Source of the DNA: Silvibacterium acidisoli
Lineage (GTDB): Bacteria; Acidobacteriota; Terriglobia; Terriglobales; Acidobacteriaceae
Direction: 5' to 3'
Assembly: GCA_022870745.1 (NCBI GenBank)
Contig: CP085323.1
Coordinates: forward strand, 2,976,001 to 3,040,000
DNA: 64,000 nt
Of this stretch, positions 1 to 9,082 are shown piece by piece (position 1 is the stretch's first letter; each line of letters starts with the position of its first letter). Below the pieces are notes generated by a model, which saw only the letters and a list, made by a program, of their open reading frames with translations, did not search any database and was not told the origin of the DNA. Made by a program: the position numbers and the translations under genes.

Positions 1-1532
1 GTCGAACCGGCGATGAGCACGTGCGGCATGGTGGCAAGATCGGCGGTAACGATGCGGCCGTTGATGTCCTTGCCCATGGCCAGCGTCAGCTTGCTCTTCC
101 CGTTGCGGAAGCCTTCCGCTTCGATCACATCGCGCAGCCAAATGGTTTCGCGGTCCTCGTTCGGCACCTGGATGCCCACGGTGCTCTTGCCCGCCATGCG
201 CTCGATCAGGATGCTCTCGGCACGCATCGCAAGGCAGAGGTCGTCGGCGAGGCCGGTGACGCGGCTGTACTTTACACCTGCGTCGGGGCGAAATTCGAAG
301 GTCGTGACCACGGGACCGGGGTTGATCTGTACCACCTGGCCCATCACATCGAATTCTGCGCATTTCTCGACGAGGATCTGGGCTTCGGTCCGCAGAGCAT
401 CTTCGCGGACGATCTGTGTGTCCTCGCTGCGATGCAGCAGGGTGCTCGGCGGCAGCTTGAAGCCGCTGACGGATTTCTGCGTCAGGGTTACGGTGCGAAC
501 CTCCGCATCGGCACGCTCGTGAACTTCAATTTCTTCGACCGGCGCAGGTGCGGGCTCAGGCTCGACCGGACGCGGTGCCTCGCGTTTGGGCACCAGCTGC
601 GGACGCATCACCGGCTGAAGAGGCTCGGGAATCGATTCCGCGACAGGCTCGGGTTCGGGATCGGAAACCGCTTCCTGCGGGATCTCTTCCCAGATGGTCA
701 GGCGCTCCTGCGGCTGCTGCATCTCGGCAAAGCCCTGGTGGCGGTGGCCTGCTTCTTCGTACTCCTGCTCCTGCTCGCTGGCCGGGTCGTAGTCGGATAC
801 TGTTTCGGGATGCTTGCGGCGAGCCTTTTCGAGCTTGGCAGCGGCTTTGCGCGCAAGGGCCAGCTCCTTCTCGCGAATCTTTTCCTGCTTCTCTTCCTGC
901 TTGCGTTCCTTCGCCTGGGCCCGGGCGATCTTACGGTTTTCCCAGCGGTCGCGCCACGCCTGGATGAAGGCAAAGCGGATCGCCAGCCACTCGCGGGCGG
1001 TATTGAAGCTGAATGTTGTAGAGAGGTAGAGCGCGATGGCGACCATGGCAACGGCGACAACGCAGGCGCCGGGGTAGTTGAGCCATTGGACAAGGGCATC
1101 GGCGGAGAGCCGGCCGGTGACGCCCTCAATAGGCAGTCCACCGAGGAAGTGCATGTGGCCGGGAAGCAGCGCAGCCAGTGTGGGACCAAAGAGAAAGCAC
1201 AGAACGATGCCAGCCAGCTTGGCGCCGGGCGATCCGGCAGGGCGCGAGAGCATCCATGTCCAGCCCAGTGCGCCTACAAGCAAGGGCAGAACGAAGGACG
1301 TTGCTCCCTCGATCTGCAGAACGATGTCGCTGAAGACAGCGCCGATGGGGCCGATCCAGTTGTGGACCTGTCCGTGCGGCAGCCCGCTGACCGTGTTCAG
1401 CGATGGGTCGAGAGGGCGGTAAGAGACCAGGGCGAGGAAAAGGAGAATCGCCGCAACCAGCGTCAGCAGCCCGATCAGTTCGTTCAGGCGGCGGTGGCGC
1501 GTCGGAGTGGTAACCAGTTTCAGGGGTTTCAT
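1..1532 (-). CDS. ftsK: DNA translocase FtsK/SpoIIIE, N-terminal part (cut by window edge)
   Basis: Reading the minus strand from the ATG at 1530-1532 gives an uninterrupted frame of 510 codons to the window edge. Residues 1-200 hold the hydrophobic membrane segments of an FtsK N-terminus, including the stretch RLNELIGLLTLVAAILLF near the start. A highly charged K/E/R linker and a Pro/Glu-rich linker follow (about 200-320). Then comes the start of the motor domain, with the sequence PGPVVTTFEFRPDAGVKYSRV and, at the very edge, MPHVLIAGS, which is where Walker A begins in this family. The family pumps DNA through the division septum and helps resolve chromosome dimers. The catalytic C-terminus and gamma domain are outside the window. 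Long plus-strand open frames over this gene are shadows. Confidence 0.93.
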   Translation of the reverse strand, partial: MKPLKLVTTPTRHRRLNELIGLLTLVAAILLFLALVSYRPLDPSLNTVSGLPHGQVHNWIGPIGAVFSDIVLQIEGATSFVLPLLVGALGWTWMLSRPAGSPGAKLAGIVLCFLFGPTLAALLPGHMHFLGGLPIEGVTGRLSADALVQWLNYPGACVVAVAMVAIALYLSTTFSFNTAREWLAIRFAFIQAWRDRWENRKIARAQAKERKQEEKQEKIREKELALARKAAAKLEKARRKHPETVSDYDPASEQEQEYEEAGHRHQGFAEMQQPQERLTIWEEIPQEAVSDPEPEPVAESIPEPLQPVMRPQLVPKREAPRPVEPEPAPAPVEEIEVHERADAEVRTVTLTQKSVSGFKLPPSTLLHRSEDTQIVREDALRTEAQILVEKCAEFDVMGQVVQINPGPVVTTFEFRPDAGVKYSRVTGLADDLCLAMRAESILIERMAGKSTVGIQVPNEDRETIWLRDVIEAEGFRNGKSKLTLAMGKDINGRIVTADLATMPHVLIAGS

Positions 1533-1736
1533 CAGGACGCAATTTTGTGCGCGCCGCCGTCGGGCGGTTTGCAGAGCCAGGAATCCCAGAGCAATCCTAT
1601 TATTTCAGGCTGTGTCCCATCCGGCGACCTGAAAACAGGCGTCGAACCTGCCGAGGTACGGTTAGCCAGAGACCAGTCAGCGAAAAAATGGCCCGTCTGG
1701 AAACGGTTAGCCTGTGAATTTGCTTCTAAGCTGACC

Positions 1737-2483
1737 ATGAAAGGCTTCTTCCTCACGACCCTCGCCGCCGGTGCCTTGTTTGCCGGTACGCTCAGCGCGC
1801 AAAGCGATTCCAAGGCCCAGCAGATCCTCGACCTGACCAATAAGGACCGCGAGGCCCACAGCCTGCCTCCGCTCAAGTGGGACGACGCCCTGGCCGCAGC
1901 AGCCCAAAAGCATGCCGAGCGAATGATCCAGGAAAAAACACTTTCGCATCAATATGACGGCGAGCCCGATCCCGGCGCCCGCGCGGCCCAGGCAGGAGCG
2001 CACTTCCAGGCTGTGGCCGAGAACATTGCCATGGGGTACAGCCCGGAGGCGATCGAGAAGGAATGGATGAACTCCGTGCCGCACCGGACGAACATTCTCG
2101 ATCCGCAGATGAATGCCATCGGCATCGGCGTGGCCCAGAAGGGCGGCTACTACTACGCGGTGGAGGATTTCTCGAATGCCACCCAGCAGATGGGAGCCAA
2201 CGACGCCACGAAGCAGGTTGCAGACCTGGTGAAGCAGCTTGGCGTTGACCCGTCTGGTCCGGCGAATGAGGCCCAGCAGGCCTGCGAGAGCGATGGTGGC
2301 GTCCCGAACGGAGTCGCCGCAAAGGCTGTGATCCGCTTCCAGACTCCGGATATTTCGAAACTGCCAGATCAGGTCGCCGACAAGATCCATACTTCGAATC
2401 TGCGAAAGGCCGCCGTTGCTACCTGCAAGCCCACGCAAAATGGCAGCTTCACCATGTATCGAGTAGCGATTCTGCTGTACTGA
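1737..2483 (+). CDS. Secreted CAP (SCP/PR-1-like) domain protein
   Basis: This 248-residue protein starts at the ATG at 1737; the frame is open far upstream over ftsK but lacks coding character there. Residues 1-21 form a typical signal peptide ending in LSAQ. The CAP domain covers about 28-150 and shows the family hallmarks: an early HAERM helix, LSHQ, AENIAMG, and the HRTNILDP segment followed by GIGV. The C-terminal 90 residues are not recognised; they contain two cysteines that could form a disulfide. Bacterial CAP proteins are extracellular or periplasmic and of largely unknown substrate. The gene stands alone between divergent ftsK and a downstream kinase-like gene. Confidence 0.85.
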   Translation: MKGFFLTTLAAGALFAGTLSAQSDSKAQQILDLTNKDREAHSLPPLKWDDALAAAAQKHAERMIQEKTLSHQYDGEPDPGARAAQAGAHFQAVAENIAMGYSPEAIEKEWMNSVPHRTNILDPQMNAIGIGVAQKGGYYYAVEDFSNATQQMGANDATKQVADLVKQLGVDPSGPANEAQQACESDGGVPNGVAAKAVIRFQTPDISKLPDQVADKIHTSNLRKAAVATCKPTQNGSFTMYRVAILLY

Positions 2484-2553
2484 TTTCTAAAATTTGGGTG
2501 CGCGTGGAACGTGTACGTTGCTGTCGATAAGCCGACTTAGCGGGAGTAATCTT

Positions 2554-3339
2554 ATGCGAATGGATATCTATCGAGAAGACGGGGCCGAACAAGCGGAACA
2601 ACTCACGGGAGGCAACACTGCTGGCTCGGTTTTTCGGATTGGATCGACGGTGCGTAAACCTGCAACCTCTGCTACGCCCGCTGTCCATAGCTTCTTGGCG
2701 CACCTTCGCGCCGCAGGCTTCGAATCATCTCCCGATGTGCTGGGAATGGACGAGCAAGAGCGACAAATCCTAGAGTTCGTTCCCGGTCCAACATGGACAG
2801 ACAATGCAACGCACACGCAAACCGATTTTCGCCGCGTCGGTTCCATCATCAGAGCGCTACACGAGGCCTCCATTTCATTTCAGGAGCCTAAGGGGGCCCA
2901 ATGGTATTTCCGCTATGAACGGGACGAGCACGATCTGATTTGCCACAATGACCTCGCGCCATGGAATTTGGTCTGTGGCCCTGATCGGTGGGTATTCATT
3001 GACTGGGATGCGGCAGCACCTTCCACACGACTCTGGGACTTGGCATGGGCTTGTATATCTTTCCCGCCATTCAAACCTGACGCCGACCTTCCGAGTTCCG
3101 CGACAGCTATGCAGGCTCTACTGGATGGCTACGGTCTTGAGGAAGCCAGCTATGCCAACCTCATCAGACTGATGGTGACGAGAGCTCGCGCTGAACACAA
3201 CTTCATTGTTGAGGGGGCTAGGAAGAATGAGCAGCCGTGGGCAAGGCTCTACGCCGAAGGGCATCACCGGTATTGGGGACCTGTGGCGGATTTCATCCAA
3301 CTTCATGCTCTAGCGCTTGAAGAATTGCTGACGTCTTGA
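2554..3339 (+). CDS. Aminoglycoside phosphotransferase (APH)-family kinase-like protein
   Basis: I chose the ATG at 2554, preceded by GGGAG at 2542-2546, giving 261 residues. The kinase core is recognisable from the Brenner-type catalytic loop CHNDLAPWNL near residue 130 and the metal-binding FIDWD about 20 residues later, followed by LWDLAW, as in APH/choline-kinase-like enzymes. These enzymes transfer the gamma-phosphate of ATP to a hydroxyl of a small molecule such as an aminoglycoside, homoserine or choline. The N-terminal nucleotide lobe is short and its ATP lysine is not obvious, so the substrate cannot be assigned and resistance should not be assumed. There is no operon partner. The reading frame looks intact. 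Confidence 0.75.
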   Translation: MRMDIYREDGAEQAEQLTGGNTAGSVFRIGSTVRKPATSATPAVHSFLAHLRAAGFESSPDVLGMDEQERQILEFVPGPTWTDNATHTQTDFRRVGSIIRALHEASISFQEPKGAQWYFRYERDEHDLICHNDLAPWNLVCGPDRWVFIDWDAAAPSTRLWDLAWACISFPPFKPDADLPSSATAMQALLDGYGLEEASYANLIRLMVTRARAEHNFIVEGARKNEQPWARLYAEGHHRYWGPVADFIQLHALALEELLTS

Positions 3340-3416
3340 ATCAACAGAGTCATTGGTCCTGAGAAACGCTTTTTGCGGAAGCAATGCCATCCCACTCATG
3401 CCGCGATGAAGCCGCG

Positions 3417-4175
3417 TCATGAATGGGGCGCCCGGCTGACTCGGAAGCTGGCCGCCAGAATCCATGCGAAAAAGCCAACGATGCCGATCAGCCCCCACTT
3501 CCATTGGCGGTCGGGGTAGAGCAGCATGATCCTGAAACCGCTACCCCACAGAAACATTACAAATGCCGTGAAGCACACAACAATCCAGTGTCTCCGGTTG
3601 CTCATGCCCAGAGCATGGTCCAACTTCGGCAACACCTTGCTTACAAGTACTGCGAAAGCGAACACAAGAAAGGTACTCCCCACGACGAACAGGGGCCACG
3701 GAGAGATCTGCAAGCCCTCATTGAAGCGTCCGGTATCTCCACTGCCAGCCCACGGACGCATCAGGATGTAAGCGACGAGTTCGGTCAGGTTCACAACAGC
3801 AAAGAGGTATACAGCGTAGAAGGTCATCTTCCGCCAGGCGGGCAGGCGTCGCACAAGCAGGTAGAGCGCCAGCGCGACAAAGACGGCGTGCACGAACAAA
3901 GGTATGCCGCCGATGATGGATTCCGCGAGGTTGCCACCTCCAGGGAAAAGCTGGTCGTACGGAACCCCTTCATCCCATCCAAGGATCGTGATCGGATTCC
4001 CCCAGACCACGGTGAATGGTGTTGCCGTTTTTCCGAGAAGCCACGCCGCAGTGCTGTGGGCAAATTCATGGGTGATGACGACAACGGTCTGCAGGGAAAA
4101 GTAGATAAGAAGAGTTTTCAGCGAGAACGTCAGCAGGTCCGCCCAGGATTCCTTCTTGTCCCGCATATTTCCCAA
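3417..4175 (-). CDS. Polytopic membrane protein with an HExxH zinc-protease signature
   Basis: The 252-residue protein has about six hydrophobic segments. Segment 1 (about 15-40) is followed directly by ITHEFAHS at about residues 34-41, an HExxH motif lying inside or beside the membrane, as in M50-type site-2 proteases and related membrane metallopeptidases. A clear M50 NxxPxxxLDG-type second motif is not evident. It could therefore be a divergent M50-like protease or a non-proteolytic relative. MRDKK at codon 4 is an alternative start. It is monocistronic on the minus strand, separated from uppP upstream by a terminator. Confidence 0.6.
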   Translation of the reverse strand: MGNMRDKKESWADLLTFSLKTLLIYFSLQTVVVITHEFAHSTAAWLLGKTATPFTVVWGNPITILGWDEGVPYDQLFPGGGNLAESIIGGIPLFVHAVFVALALYLLVRRLPAWRKMTFYAVYLFAVVNLTELVAYILMRPWAGSGDTGRFNEGLQISPWPLFVVGSTFLVFAFAVLVSKVLPKLDHALGMSNRRHWIVVCFTAFVMFLWGSGFRIMLLYPDRQWKWGLIGIVGFFAWILAASFRVSRAPHS

Positions 4176-4236
4176 GTCTAAGCTGCACTGGAAATTTAAT
4201 CCCTCATAAATTGGATGAGCAGAAACTAAAGCGCAA

Positions 4237-4272
4237 GAAAAAGCCCGCAGAGTAGGACAAACTCTGCGGGCT
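4237..4272 (-). terminator. Rho-independent terminator after uppP
   Basis: A perfect 12-bp stem (4242-4253 pairs with 4261-4272) with a 7-nt loop. On the minus strand it is followed by five T residues. It lies 30 bases beyond the uppP stop and ends that transcript before the next minus-strand gene. Confidence 0.85.
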
Positions 4273-4302
4273 CCTTCTTGCGTTCTTTATTCGTGTCGTT
4301 GT

Positions 4303-5190
4303 TTACAGCCCGGCGATGCGCGCTCCGAAAACAAGCAGCAGGCCGCCGAGAATGATGCGGTAGATCGCAAACGAGGTGAACCCGTGCTTGCGGACGAATT
4401 GCAGGAACCATTCGACGACTCCAAGCGCCACGATGAACGAGACCACCAGGCCGATCAGGAGGATGATCCAGCCATGGCCGGTCATTACCAGGGGAGTCAG
4501 GTTTTCTGCCGCTGCATCTGCCGCGTGCTTGTGCGACGGATGGATCGCCTTGAGGGCCGCGAAAGCGGTCGCGACGATCATCGTCGGGATCGATACCAGG
4601 AAGCTGAACTCGAGCGCCGCCGGACGGGACAGGCCAACAAGCTGGCCGCCGGCAATCGTTGACATAGAGCGCGACGTTCCCGGGAAGACCGCCGAGAAGA
4701 TCTGGCAGAAGCCAATCCATGCAGCCTGCAGGAAGGACATCTGCTCGACCTCGATCGTGGAGGGATCGTTCCTCGAAGACCAGGCATCGACAGCCCACAT
4801 GATGACGCCGCCGACCAGCAGCGACCAGGCCATCACGCTCAGGCTTTCAAGATGTTTGCCGATAACCTTCTGGAGCAGGAATGCGGGAATTGCCGTGACC
4901 ACGAAAGCGATGATGGTGAGCGAGATCGGGTGCGTCAGAATGGTGCGATCACCGCGCTCACCCTTTGGAAATGTCCGGAAAAAATTGAGGATGCGTCCGG
5001 TGAAGACGAACAGCAGGGCAAGGATGGCGCCCAGCTGGATGACGATGGTGTACATCTTCCAATACGGATCGAGCAGGTCGATGTGCAGCAGTGCCTCGGC
5101 GATGCGGAGATGCGCCGTCGAGCTGACGGGCAGGAACTCGGTGAGTCCTTCGACAATGCCAAGAATTACGGAAATTACGTAGTCGTTCAA
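4303..5190 (-). CDS. uppP: Undecaprenyl-diphosphatase UppP (BacA)
   Basis: This integral membrane phosphatase recycles undecaprenyl diphosphate to the monophosphate carrier needed for peptidoglycan and other wall polymers. The 295-residue product has the family length. It shows the first signature EGLTEFLPVSSTAHL at about 14-28 and the second, FPGTSRSMSTI, at about 169-179, with several hydrophobic helices and a C-terminal GGLLLVFGA segment. The start is a TTG at 5190, supported by a GGAGG at 5195-5199 on the minus strand and by the conserved MNDYVISVILGIVEG-like beginning. The usual Gly after SST is Ala here, which is unlikely to matter. Confidence 0.95.
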   Translation of the reverse strand: MNDYVISVILGIVEGLTEFLPVSSTAHLRIAEALLHIDLLDPYWKMYTIVIQLGAILALLFVFTGRILNFFRTFPKGERGDRTILTHPISLTIIAFVVTAIPAFLLQKVIGKHLESLSVMAWSLLVGGVIMWAVDAWSSRNDPSTIEVEQMSFLQAAWIGFCQIFSAVFPGTSRSMSTIAGGQLVGLSRPAALEFSFLVSIPTMIVATAFAALKAIHPSHKHAADAAAENLTPLVMTGHGWIILLIGLVVSFIVALGVVEWFLQFVRKHGFTSFAIYRIILGGLLLVFGARIAGL

Positions 5191-5244
5191 AAAGCCTCCG
5201 TTTTAGTGCAACAGTCCAAAAGACGCCGCCTGGACGGGTTGTGC

Positions 5245-6267
5245 CTATTCCCGGTCGCTGCCGTAGATGGCGATACCCTGCTGAACCTTGTATATCAGAC
5301 TGGCTGCTCGGGCGGCGTATTCCGACTGTTGATACTTATCGAGCAGATGACCGGCGACCTGCATGGCCCGCTCGCGGTCTTCCTTGGCATGGCTTTCGTT
5401 GCCGTCGGCCTGCCACATGTCTCCGGCAGAAGCCAGCCGCCACGCAGCCTTGTAGTACGCCTCGGGAGTACGAATGGAATCGGGATGGTCATCGCCGTAA
5501 TGGGCGTAATATTCGGCTTCTTTTTCAGGACACTTCTCCGAGCCCTGCCAGTCACCGCACAACTTGTTTTCGATCATGTCGTAGGCCGCCAGATCGGCCC
5601 ACTTGGTCTTGGGAAAGTACTTCTGGATCTTCTTCATTTCATCTTCGTCCATCTGCTGGCGAAGATAGTTTTCCTTTTCGTGGGCCGAGGGCAACTGGGA
5701 GGCGTCGGCCTTCTGCAACTGCCAGCGGATATCCGCCGCCCGCCACATGGCCTCGGGTGTCAGAGTCGAGTTGGGAAACATTTCGTAGACGCGGCGGTAA
5801 AGCAGCCGGGCATCGATGGCCGAGCGCGGCGGGGGATGCGGCTGCGATGCTGCTTCCTCCGCGCTGATGCCTTCGCCGAAGAGAATCGCGTCGCCGTGCG
5901 GCGTGTCGGTGGCGATGACTCCCTTGTCGAGCATCCAGCCGGAGACAGGGACCACCTCGGAGCTCTGCTCGTCGAGTATCGGCTGGTCGGCCTGGCGTGA
6001 CTCCGGCGCGTCGATGTTGGCGAAGACACGGATCCAGTGGCCGCTGCGTTCGGAGATGACCATCTCGCGCCCCGGTGTCACGATGGAGACGCGGTCCGAG
6101 GTCTCCGACGGCTGGACGTACAGGTTGGCCTCGCGCACCAGCGTGGCCTTGGGGCCGTTCTTCGGCGGCTCGTCCTGGGGCGGCCGTTTTTGCGCCTCGA
6201 TAGGCAGCGCAAAGGCAATGGACAGGAGCAGGGAGCAGACAGCAGTCGCAACAGGGAATTTCTTCAT
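5245..6267 (-). CDS. Secreted protein with SH3-like domain and helical repeats
   Basis: The 340-residue protein begins with a signal peptide (residues 1-25, ending LPIEAQ). Residues about 40-85 look like a bacterial SH3 domain: LVREANLYVQPSETSDRV, then GREMVISERSGHWIRVF. The C-terminal two thirds are alpha-helical and rich in Trp, Ala and Tyr at intervals resembling TPR/Sel1-like repeats; for example PEAMWRAADIRWQL and PEAYYKAAWRLASAGD are similar to each other. No catalytic motif is visible. Such combinations usually bind peptidoglycan or act as envelope scaffolds, but the function here is unknown. The gene is monocistronic between uppP and the dehydratase. Confidence 0.7.
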   Translation of the reverse strand: MKKFPVATAVCSLLLSIAFALPIEAQKRPPQDEPPKNGPKATLVREANLYVQPSETSDRVSIVTPGREMVISERSGHWIRVFANIDAPESRQADQPILDEQSSEVVPVSGWMLDKGVIATDTPHGDAILFGEGISAEEAASQPHPPPRSAIDARLLYRRVYEMFPNSTLTPEAMWRAADIRWQLQKADASQLPSAHEKENYLRQQMDEDEMKKIQKYFPKTKWADLAAYDMIENKLCGDWQGSEKCPEKEAEYYAHYGDDHPDSIRTPEAYYKAAWRLASAGDMWQADGNESHAKEDRERAMQVAGHLLDKYQQSEYAARAASLIYKVQQGIAIYGSDRE

Positions 6268-6318
6268 CGCAGCACCAGAGGTTGCAGCAGGACTCTCGCT
6301 CGTAGCATACGCTGAAAC

Positions 6319-7260
6319 CTAACGGTTTCGCCCGCTCATGACGACAGCAGCCTTGCGGTAGGGAAGCAGTTCTGCCTCGTGGAAGAGCATGGCCGCGGTG
6401 GTGACCGCTCCGCTCGGTTCGGCGGTTATGCCTGCCTCGTCGAGCACCGCCATCGCCTGCCGGATTTCGTCGTCGGTCACGGTGAGGATGTCGTCGACAA
6501 ACGCTCGCACATGCTCGAAGTTGAGTTCGCCCAGGCTCTGCGTGCGCAGGCCATCTGCGATGGTGCGCGTGGTCATGTCTGCCGGCCAGCTGACGAGCCT
6601 GCCGCTGCGGAAGCTCTCCTGGGCATCTGCCGCCAGTTCCGGCTCGATGCCGAGTACACGCGCTTCCGGGCGCACGTGCTTGATCGCCGCGGAGACACCG
6701 CTCAGCAATCCTCCGCCGCTCACCGGTGCGAGCACGAGGTCCACATCAGGCAGTTCTTCGACGATCTCCAGCCCACAGGTCGCCTGCCCGGTGATGATTG
6801 CGATGTCGTCATAAGGCTCGATCATGACGTAGCCGGACTGCGCTGCCAGTTCCTCGGCCTTCTGTTTCCGCTCGAGGCTCGCCGGGCCGACGAGAACAAT
6901 CTCCGCTCCCAGGGCTTCCGTCGCCTGCCGCTTCACTATCGGGGCGTTCTCCGGCATGACGATGACTGCCTTCGAGCCGACGGCGCGTGCCGCGTAAGCG
7001 ACGCCCTGCGCGTGATTGCCGCTCGAATAGGTGATAACGCCGCGAGCGCGTTCCGAGGCGCTAAGCTGCGAGATCTTGTTGTAGGCGCCACGGAGCTTGA
7101 AGCTGCCGATGGGCTGCTGACCTTCATCCTTCAGATAGACTTCTCCGGCAGCCGATTGCAGAGGGAACTTTATCAGCGGGGTACGAACGGCTACACCGGC
7201 AATCCGGGCCTGAGCCTCGCGGATTGCCTCAAGGGTTGCGAGAGAATGTCCGTTTTCCAT
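6319..7260 (-). CDS. Threonine/serine dehydratase, PLP fold-type II
   Basis: The 313-residue enzyme matches the short, catabolic-type (TdcB/serine-racemase-like) threonine dehydratases without a C-terminal ACT domain. The PLP Schiff-base lysine is K55 in GSFKLRGA. The asparagine loop is SSGNHAQG at about 79-86, and the phosphate-binding glycine loop is SGGGLLSG at about 180. The family deaminates threonine to 2-oxobutyrate, or serine to pyruvate. The C-terminus reads MSGRNR, whereas the family normally ends SGGN-V-D plus several residues; the serine that contacts the PLP ring is kept but the next glycine is replaced by arginine and the tail is short. The gene symbol is left blank because biosynthetic and catabolic roles cannot be separated. 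Confidence 0.88.
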   Translation of the reverse strand: MENGHSLATLEAIREAQARIAGVAVRTPLIKFPLQSAAGEVYLKDEGQQPIGSFKLRGAYNKISQLSASERARGVITYSSGNHAQGVAYAARAVGSKAVIVMPENAPIVKRQATEALGAEIVLVGPASLERKQKAEELAAQSGYVMIEPYDDIAIITGQATCGLEIVEELPDVDLVLAPVSGGGLLSGVSAAIKHVRPEARVLGIEPELAADAQESFRSGRLVSWPADMTTRTIADGLRTQSLGELNFEHVRAFVDDILTVTDDEIRQAMAVLDEAGITAEPSGAVTTAAMLFHEAELLPYRKAAVVMSGRNR

Positions 7261-7276
7261 TGCCTTTAGGATGCCA

Positions 7277-7320
7277 GAAACAAAAGCGGTCTGAGGAGTT
7301 CCTCAGACCGCTTTTGTTTC
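7277..7320 (-). terminator. Strong hairpin terminator after RNase J
   Basis: A perfect 20-bp inverted repeat (7277-7296 and 7301-7320) around a 4-nt loop, 17 bases past the rnj stop. The stem ends in a T-rich run on either strand, so it could terminate in both directions. It also separates rnj from the dehydratase gene. Confidence 0.85.
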
Positions 7321-7336
7321 TGTTTCAACTCCGAGA

Positions 7337-8998
7337 TCAGATCTCCAATATCACCGGCATAATCAGCGGCCGGCGGCTGGTGTTCTTCTGGATGTACCGC
7401 TTCAGGTCGATGCGGATCTTTTCCTTGATGACTCCGTAGTCGGCCTTTTCTTCCGCGCTGGAGTTGGTCAGCGTCTGCGCAATCACCTCGCGTGCGGCGT
7501 CCATAATGCCGTTCTCCGCGTCCACAAATCCGCGGGTAACCAGCTCTGGCTGACTTTCCACCACTCCGGTGAGTTTGTTGATCGTAAGAATCGGCAGCAG
7601 GAAACCATCCTCGGAGAGGTGACGGCGGTCGCGAATGACCAGGTCGCCGACCACATCCACGGCAGAGCCTGAATCGATGCAGACGCGACCGGCTGTGACG
7701 GTGCCGTTCTTGCGGGCATCGTCGCGGTTCAGCTCGAGCACGTCGCCGTTCTCAATGATGAGTGCGTTGTCGACCACGCCGGTTGCCATGGCAAGCTCAG
7801 CGTGCTTTTTCAGGTTGCGATAATCGCCATGCACAGGGATAAAAAACTTCGGCTTGAGCAGGTTGATCATCAGCCGCTGCTCTTCCTGGCTGGCATGGCC
7901 GCTCACGTGGATCAGCCCATGCGAGCCATCGTCGTAGATCACATTCGCATCGCGGCGATACAGGTGATCGATGACGCGATAAATGCTCTTCTCATTGCCG
8001 GGGATCACGCGCGAACTCAGAACCACCGTGTCGCCGGGCAGAACATGTGCGTGCTTGTGGTTGTCCACCGCGGCGCGGCTGAGTGCGCTCATCGGCTCGC
8101 CCTGCGTGCCGCTGATCAGCACCATCACGTTTTCCGGTGAGTGGTCGTTGATCTGGCCGGGGTGGATCAGCAGGCCGTTGGGGATGTCGAGATAGCCAAG
8201 GTCCTGCGCGATCTCCGATGACTCAACCATCGAGCGGCCGATCACGGCCACCTTGCGGTTGTGGTTGTACGCCAGCTCCATCGCAATGCGGATGCGGTAG
8301 ATCGATGACGAGAAGCAGCTGAAGAAGAGCTTCTTCTTCGTGCGCGAGAACAGCTCGTCTAGGCCCGGCTTCACCGACCACTCGCTCGGCGTGTAGCCGG
8401 GGCGGTCGACGTTGGTCGAATCCTGCAGCAGGGCCAGCACGCCGCGCTTGCCGTACTCGGCAAAGGTGTGCAGATCGAAGCCCTTGCCATCCGGCGGCGA
8501 GAAATCGACCTTAAAGTCGCCGGTATGGATGATGATGCCCACCGGCGTTTCAATCGCGAAGGCCACGCAATCAACCAGGCTGTGCGTTACGCGGATCGGC
8601 TCAATGGTAAAAGGCCCGATCGTGAACCTGGTCTTGGGCGTGATCTCGATCAGCTCCGAGTCATCGAGCATCTTGTGCTCGTCGAGCTTGCCTTCGACAT
8701 AAGCCAGCGTGAACTCGGTGCCGTAGACCGGCACATTGATCTCGGAAAGAATCCAGGGAAGGCCGCCAATGTGGTCCTCGTGGCCGTGCGTCAGCAGGAT
8801 GCCTCGCACCTTGTCCTTGTTCTCAACGAGATAGGTAATATCGGGGACAACGATGTCGACGCCCAGCAGTTCCGACTCAGGAAACATGAGTCCGGCATCG
8901 ATTACGATAATGTCGTCCTGCCAGCGAATGGCCAAACAGTTTTTGCCGAATTCGCCCAGCCCGCCCAGCGGAATGATCTGTAAGTTCGTATCTGTCAT
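7337..8998 (-). CDS. rnj: Ribonuclease J
   Basis: This metallo-beta-lactamase/beta-CASP nuclease acts in mRNA decay and 5' processing, with 5'-3' exonuclease and endonuclease activity. The 553 residues match the family length. The metal-binding signature HGHEDHIGG lies at 71-79, with further metal ligands in HTGDFKVD (about 185) and the beta-CASP motif SGHASQEEQ with HGDYRNL near 360-395. The C-terminal domain follows. The start ATG at 8998 gives the conserved MTDTNLQIIPLGGLGEFGKN beginning. The gene is monocistronic with its own terminator. Confidence 0.95.
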   Translation of the reverse strand: MTDTNLQIIPLGGLGEFGKNCLAIRWQDDIIVIDAGLMFPESELLGVDIVVPDITYLVENKDKVRGILLTHGHEDHIGGLPWILSEINVPVYGTEFTLAYVEGKLDEHKMLDDSELIEITPKTRFTIGPFTIEPIRVTHSLVDCVAFAIETPVGIIIHTGDFKVDFSPPDGKGFDLHTFAEYGKRGVLALLQDSTNVDRPGYTPSEWSVKPGLDELFSRTKKKLFFSCFSSSIYRIRIAMELAYNHNRKVAVIGRSMVESSEIAQDLGYLDIPNGLLIHPGQINDHSPENVMVLISGTQGEPMSALSRAAVDNHKHAHVLPGDTVVLSSRVIPGNEKSIYRVIDHLYRRDANVIYDDGSHGLIHVSGHASQEEQRLMINLLKPKFFIPVHGDYRNLKKHAELAMATGVVDNALIIENGDVLELNRDDARKNGTVTAGRVCIDSGSAVDVVGDLVIRDRRHLSEDGFLLPILTINKLTGVVESQPELVTRGFVDAENGIMDAAREVIAQTLTNSSAEEKADYGVIKEKIRIDLKRYIQKNTSRRPLIMPVILEI

Positions 8999-9082
8999 TA
9001 GAAACTTCGATGGTAGCAGGTACGGCGCGGGGCTGGAAACTTCGCCGCCTGAAACGGCTGGTCATTGCCGGTTCTTAATCAT

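Noticed and set aside
21-1736. Long plus-strand frame running over ftsK into the CAP gene
   Set aside because: It lies opposite the intact ftsK frame and has no conserved sequence; only the part from 1737 is a plausible protein.
2554-3339. Antibiotic-resistance gene call for the APH-like kinase
   Set aside because: The catalytic loop is shared by many small-molecule kinases; nothing in the sequence or context indicates an antibiotic substrate.
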